Source of the DNA: Planctomycetota bacterium | GTDB taxonomy: Bacteria; Planctomycetota; Planctomycetia; Pirellulales; Pirellulaceae | DNA length: 6,926 nucleotides | Assembly (NCBI GenBank): GCA_019347795.1 | Contig: JAHWKS010000288.1 | Coordinates: 1 to 6,926 of the forward strand | Direction of reading: 5' to 3' | In this document: piece by piece, positions 5,989 to 6,926 of the stretch | Position numbering within the stretch: the stretch's first letter is position 1 | How the letters are laid out: each line of letters begins with the position of its first letter | Program-made: the position numbers and the translations under genes | The notes under the pieces: model-generated | What the model saw: the letters and a program-made list of their open reading frames with translations, nothing else | Databases searched by the model: none | What the model was told of the DNA's origin: nothing

Positions 5989-6008
5989 TCGTAAAAGACT
6001 CGTAAAAG
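5989..6008 (+). repeat. Two 9-bp direct repeats, 11-bp period
   Basis: TCGTAAAAG occurs at 5989-5997 and 6000-6008, one helical turn apart, so a protein bound to both would sit on the same face of the DNA. The pair lies 79 to 98 bp upstream of the ATG at 6087, where an activator or response-regulator site could be. Confidence 0.4.
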
Positions 6009-6013
6009 CATGC

Positions 6014-6053
6014 TTGTTGCCGGGGGCGCGCGGAGAGGCTACGATTGTTGCCG
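6014..6053 (+). repeat. Two 9-bp direct repeats, 31-bp apart
   Basis: TTGTTGCCG occurs at 6014-6022 and 6045-6053. The 31-bp spacing is about three helical turns. The copies flank the candidate -10 element at 6040-6045, so they could be binding sites that act on that promoter. Confidence 0.35.
6040..6045 (+). promoter_or_regulatory. Candidate -10 element for the propeller gene
   Basis: TACGAT matches TATAAT at four of six positions. TTGTTG at 6014-6019 resembles a -35, but the 20-bp spacing is too long, so an activator might be needed. A start near 6052 would leave a leader of about 35 nt. Confidence 0.2.
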
Positions 6054-6074
6054 TCCCGTACGACCCGCCTTTTT

Positions 6075-6078
6075 GGAG
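6075..6078 (+). promoter_or_regulatory. Shine-Dalgarno of the propeller gene
   Basis: GGAG lies 8 nt before the ATG at 6087, which supports this start and the signal peptide that follows it. Confidence 0.6.
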
Positions 6079-6086
6079 ATCGTGAC

Positions 6087-6926
6087 ATGCATCGCATTGG
6101 ATTAGTCGCATGGGCGGCGCTGACCCTCCTTCCCTTCGCGTCCGGCGCGGCGGCGGAAGATGCCGTCGAGCTGGGATCGCGGAGGGAGTTGTTCGTCGAT
6201 CGCTTTCTGCTGGAGACCGTGAAGGACGGCGCCGCGCTGCGGCTGCAAAAGCCCGAGCCGCAGGAGTTGGTGCTCACCGCCGACGAGCCGTGGGAAGGGA
6301 ACACCAGCGCGTACTTCACGATCTTCCAGGACGGCGACCTGTACCGCATGTACTATCGCGGATCGCACTTTGATGAAGCGACGAAGCAGGCCGCGCATCG
6401 CGAGCTGACGTGCTACGCCGAGAGCAAGGACGGCGTCCATTGGGAGAAGCCGAAGCTGGGGCTGTTCGAGTTCAAGGGGTCTAAGCAGAACAACATCGTG
6501 TGGGACGGCCTGGGAGCGCACTGCTTCACGCCGTTCAAGGATGAAAACCCCGCCTGCCCGCCGGAAACAAGGTACAAGGCGATCAGCCGCGGCTCGCCGA
6601 AGGGGTTGTACGCCTTCCAGTCGCCCGACGGCATCCATTGGAAGCTGATGCAGGAGGCGCCGATCATCACCAAGGGCGCCTTCGACTCGCAGAACCTCGC
6701 GTTCTGGGACCCGCACATCCAGAAGTATCGCGAGTTCCACCGCGGCTTCCGCGACGGCGTGCGAGACATTCTGACGGCGGTCTCGGATGACTATCTGTCC
6801 TGGCCCGAGCCGCAGTACCTGAGCTATCCCGATGCGCCGAAGGAGCATCTTTACACGAACGCTATCCGGCCGTACTTCCGCGCGCCGCACTTGCTGATCG
6901 GCTTCCCCACCCGCTTTCAACCGAAG
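6087..6926 (+). CDS. Secreted GH32/43-like five-bladed propeller protein, 3'-truncated
   Basis: The frame stays open from ATG 6087 through the last base of the window (280 codons), so the C-terminus is missing. Residues 1-23 form a signal peptide: basic start (MHR), hydrophobic core VAWAALTLLPFASG, and probable cleavage after AAA (21-23). The mature part begins with RRELFVDRFLLE (32-43), then PWEGNTSAY (68-76) and MYYRG (88-92). Blade-like repeats with an aromatic after a turn recur: SKDGVHW (113-119), SPDGIHW (179-185) and SDDYLSW (233-239). TKGAFDSQN (195-203) and EHLYTN (253-258) also match my memory of a planctomycete family related to the GH32/GH43/GH68 five-bladed propeller superfamily. 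The protein probably acts on, or binds, carbohydrate in the periplasm or outside the cell. Catalytic residues cannot be assigned with confidence, and many such homologues are annotated only as hypothetical. Other members I recall are about 450-500 residues long. Confidence 0.9.
   Translation, partial: MHRIGLVAWAALTLLPFASGAAAEDAVELGSRRELFVDRFLLETVKDGAALRLQKPEPQELVLTADEPWEGNTSAYFTIFQDGDLYRMYYRGSHFDEATKQAAHRELTCYAESKDGVHWEKPKLGLFEFKGSKQNNIVWDGLGAHCFTPFKDENPACPPETRYKAISRGSPKGLYAFQSPDGIHWKLMQEAPIITKGAFDSQNLAFWDPHIQKYREFHRGFRDGVRDILTAVSDDYLSWPEPQYLSYPDAPKEHLYTNAIRPYFRAPHLLIGFPTRFQPK

Larger units (their letters stand above)
5502..6086. other. Long intergenic region, no intact gene recognised
   Basis: 585 bp. 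The left half (5502-5838) is GC-rich and contains two stem-loops, coding-like stretches in changing frames (5609-5813) and a probable terminator at 5816-5833. The right half is more A-rich (e.g. GAAAAAGAAAATTT near 5910) and holds short repeats and possible promoter elements for the gene at 6087. An inner hairpin TGCGC-TCT-GCGCA lies at 5625-5637, with partly complementary outer arms at 5597-5605 and 5640-5650. The open frames here have no plausible start plus RBS combination, and I see no tRNA or known ncRNA. Confidence 0.6.

Noticed and set aside
6102..6920. A 272-codon open frame on the minus strand at the right edge
   Set aside because: The plus frame from 6087 has an RBS, a signal peptide and family motifs through to the edge. 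The antisense product is Arg/Val/Leu-rich with no domain.
1..6926. CRISPR array, tRNA, transposon ends or a defence system
   Set aside because: I looked for regularly spaced repeats, tRNA-like cloverleaf sequence, terminal inverted repeats with a transposase, and toxin-antitoxin-like gene pairs, and saw none.

Overview
The window is high-GC bacterial DNA that most likely comes from a planctomycete (Pirellulales-like). No marker gene gives a species. The main clues are a DUF1559 protein with a type IV pilin-like leader and an H-X9-DG motif, which is a hallmark of massively expanded planctomycete families; a eukaryote-like (UAP1-type) UDP-sugar pyrophosphorylase; a secreted glycoside-hydrolase-like propeller protein of a type common in planctomycetes; and a membrane protein carrying an 'RYSLAGLF..TT.AA' segment that resembles the planctomycete 'FSLRxLL..T' motif.

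Layout, left to right. Positions 1-770 (+) hold the 3' part of a multi-pass membrane protein whose start lies outside the window. A gap of 145 bp with three GC-rich inverted repeats follows. A 37-codon single-pass membrane peptide with a good ribosome-binding site lies at 916-1029 (+), and the UDP-sugar pyrophosphorylase at 1125-2567 (+) comes 95 bp later. A cytochrome P450 (2630-4027, -) converges on it with a 62-bp gap. The P450 and the DUF1559 pseudopilin-like gene (4386-5501, +) diverge from a 358-bp intergenic region that holds a tandem repeat and a possible sigma-54-type promoter. A 585-bp region without a convincing intact gene follows (5502-6086). It contains coding-like fragments in three successive frames, a probable intrinsic terminator, and direct repeats upstream of the next gene. 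The window ends inside a secreted beta-propeller, GH32/43-like protein (6087 to beyond 6926, +).

The genes do not form an obvious single pathway. The pyrophosphorylase supplies activated amino sugar or sugar, the DUF1559 and propeller proteins act at or beyond the inner membrane, and the P450 is an orphan with no redox partner in view. The small membrane peptide and the pyrophosphorylase could be co-transcribed. I see no CRISPR array, tRNA, rRNA, insertion sequence or defence system, and nothing that amounts to a clearly new biological system. The items most worth checking are the P450 whose conserved I-helix acid is replaced by leucine, the 37-residue membrane peptide, and the broken-looking frames at 5609-5813.
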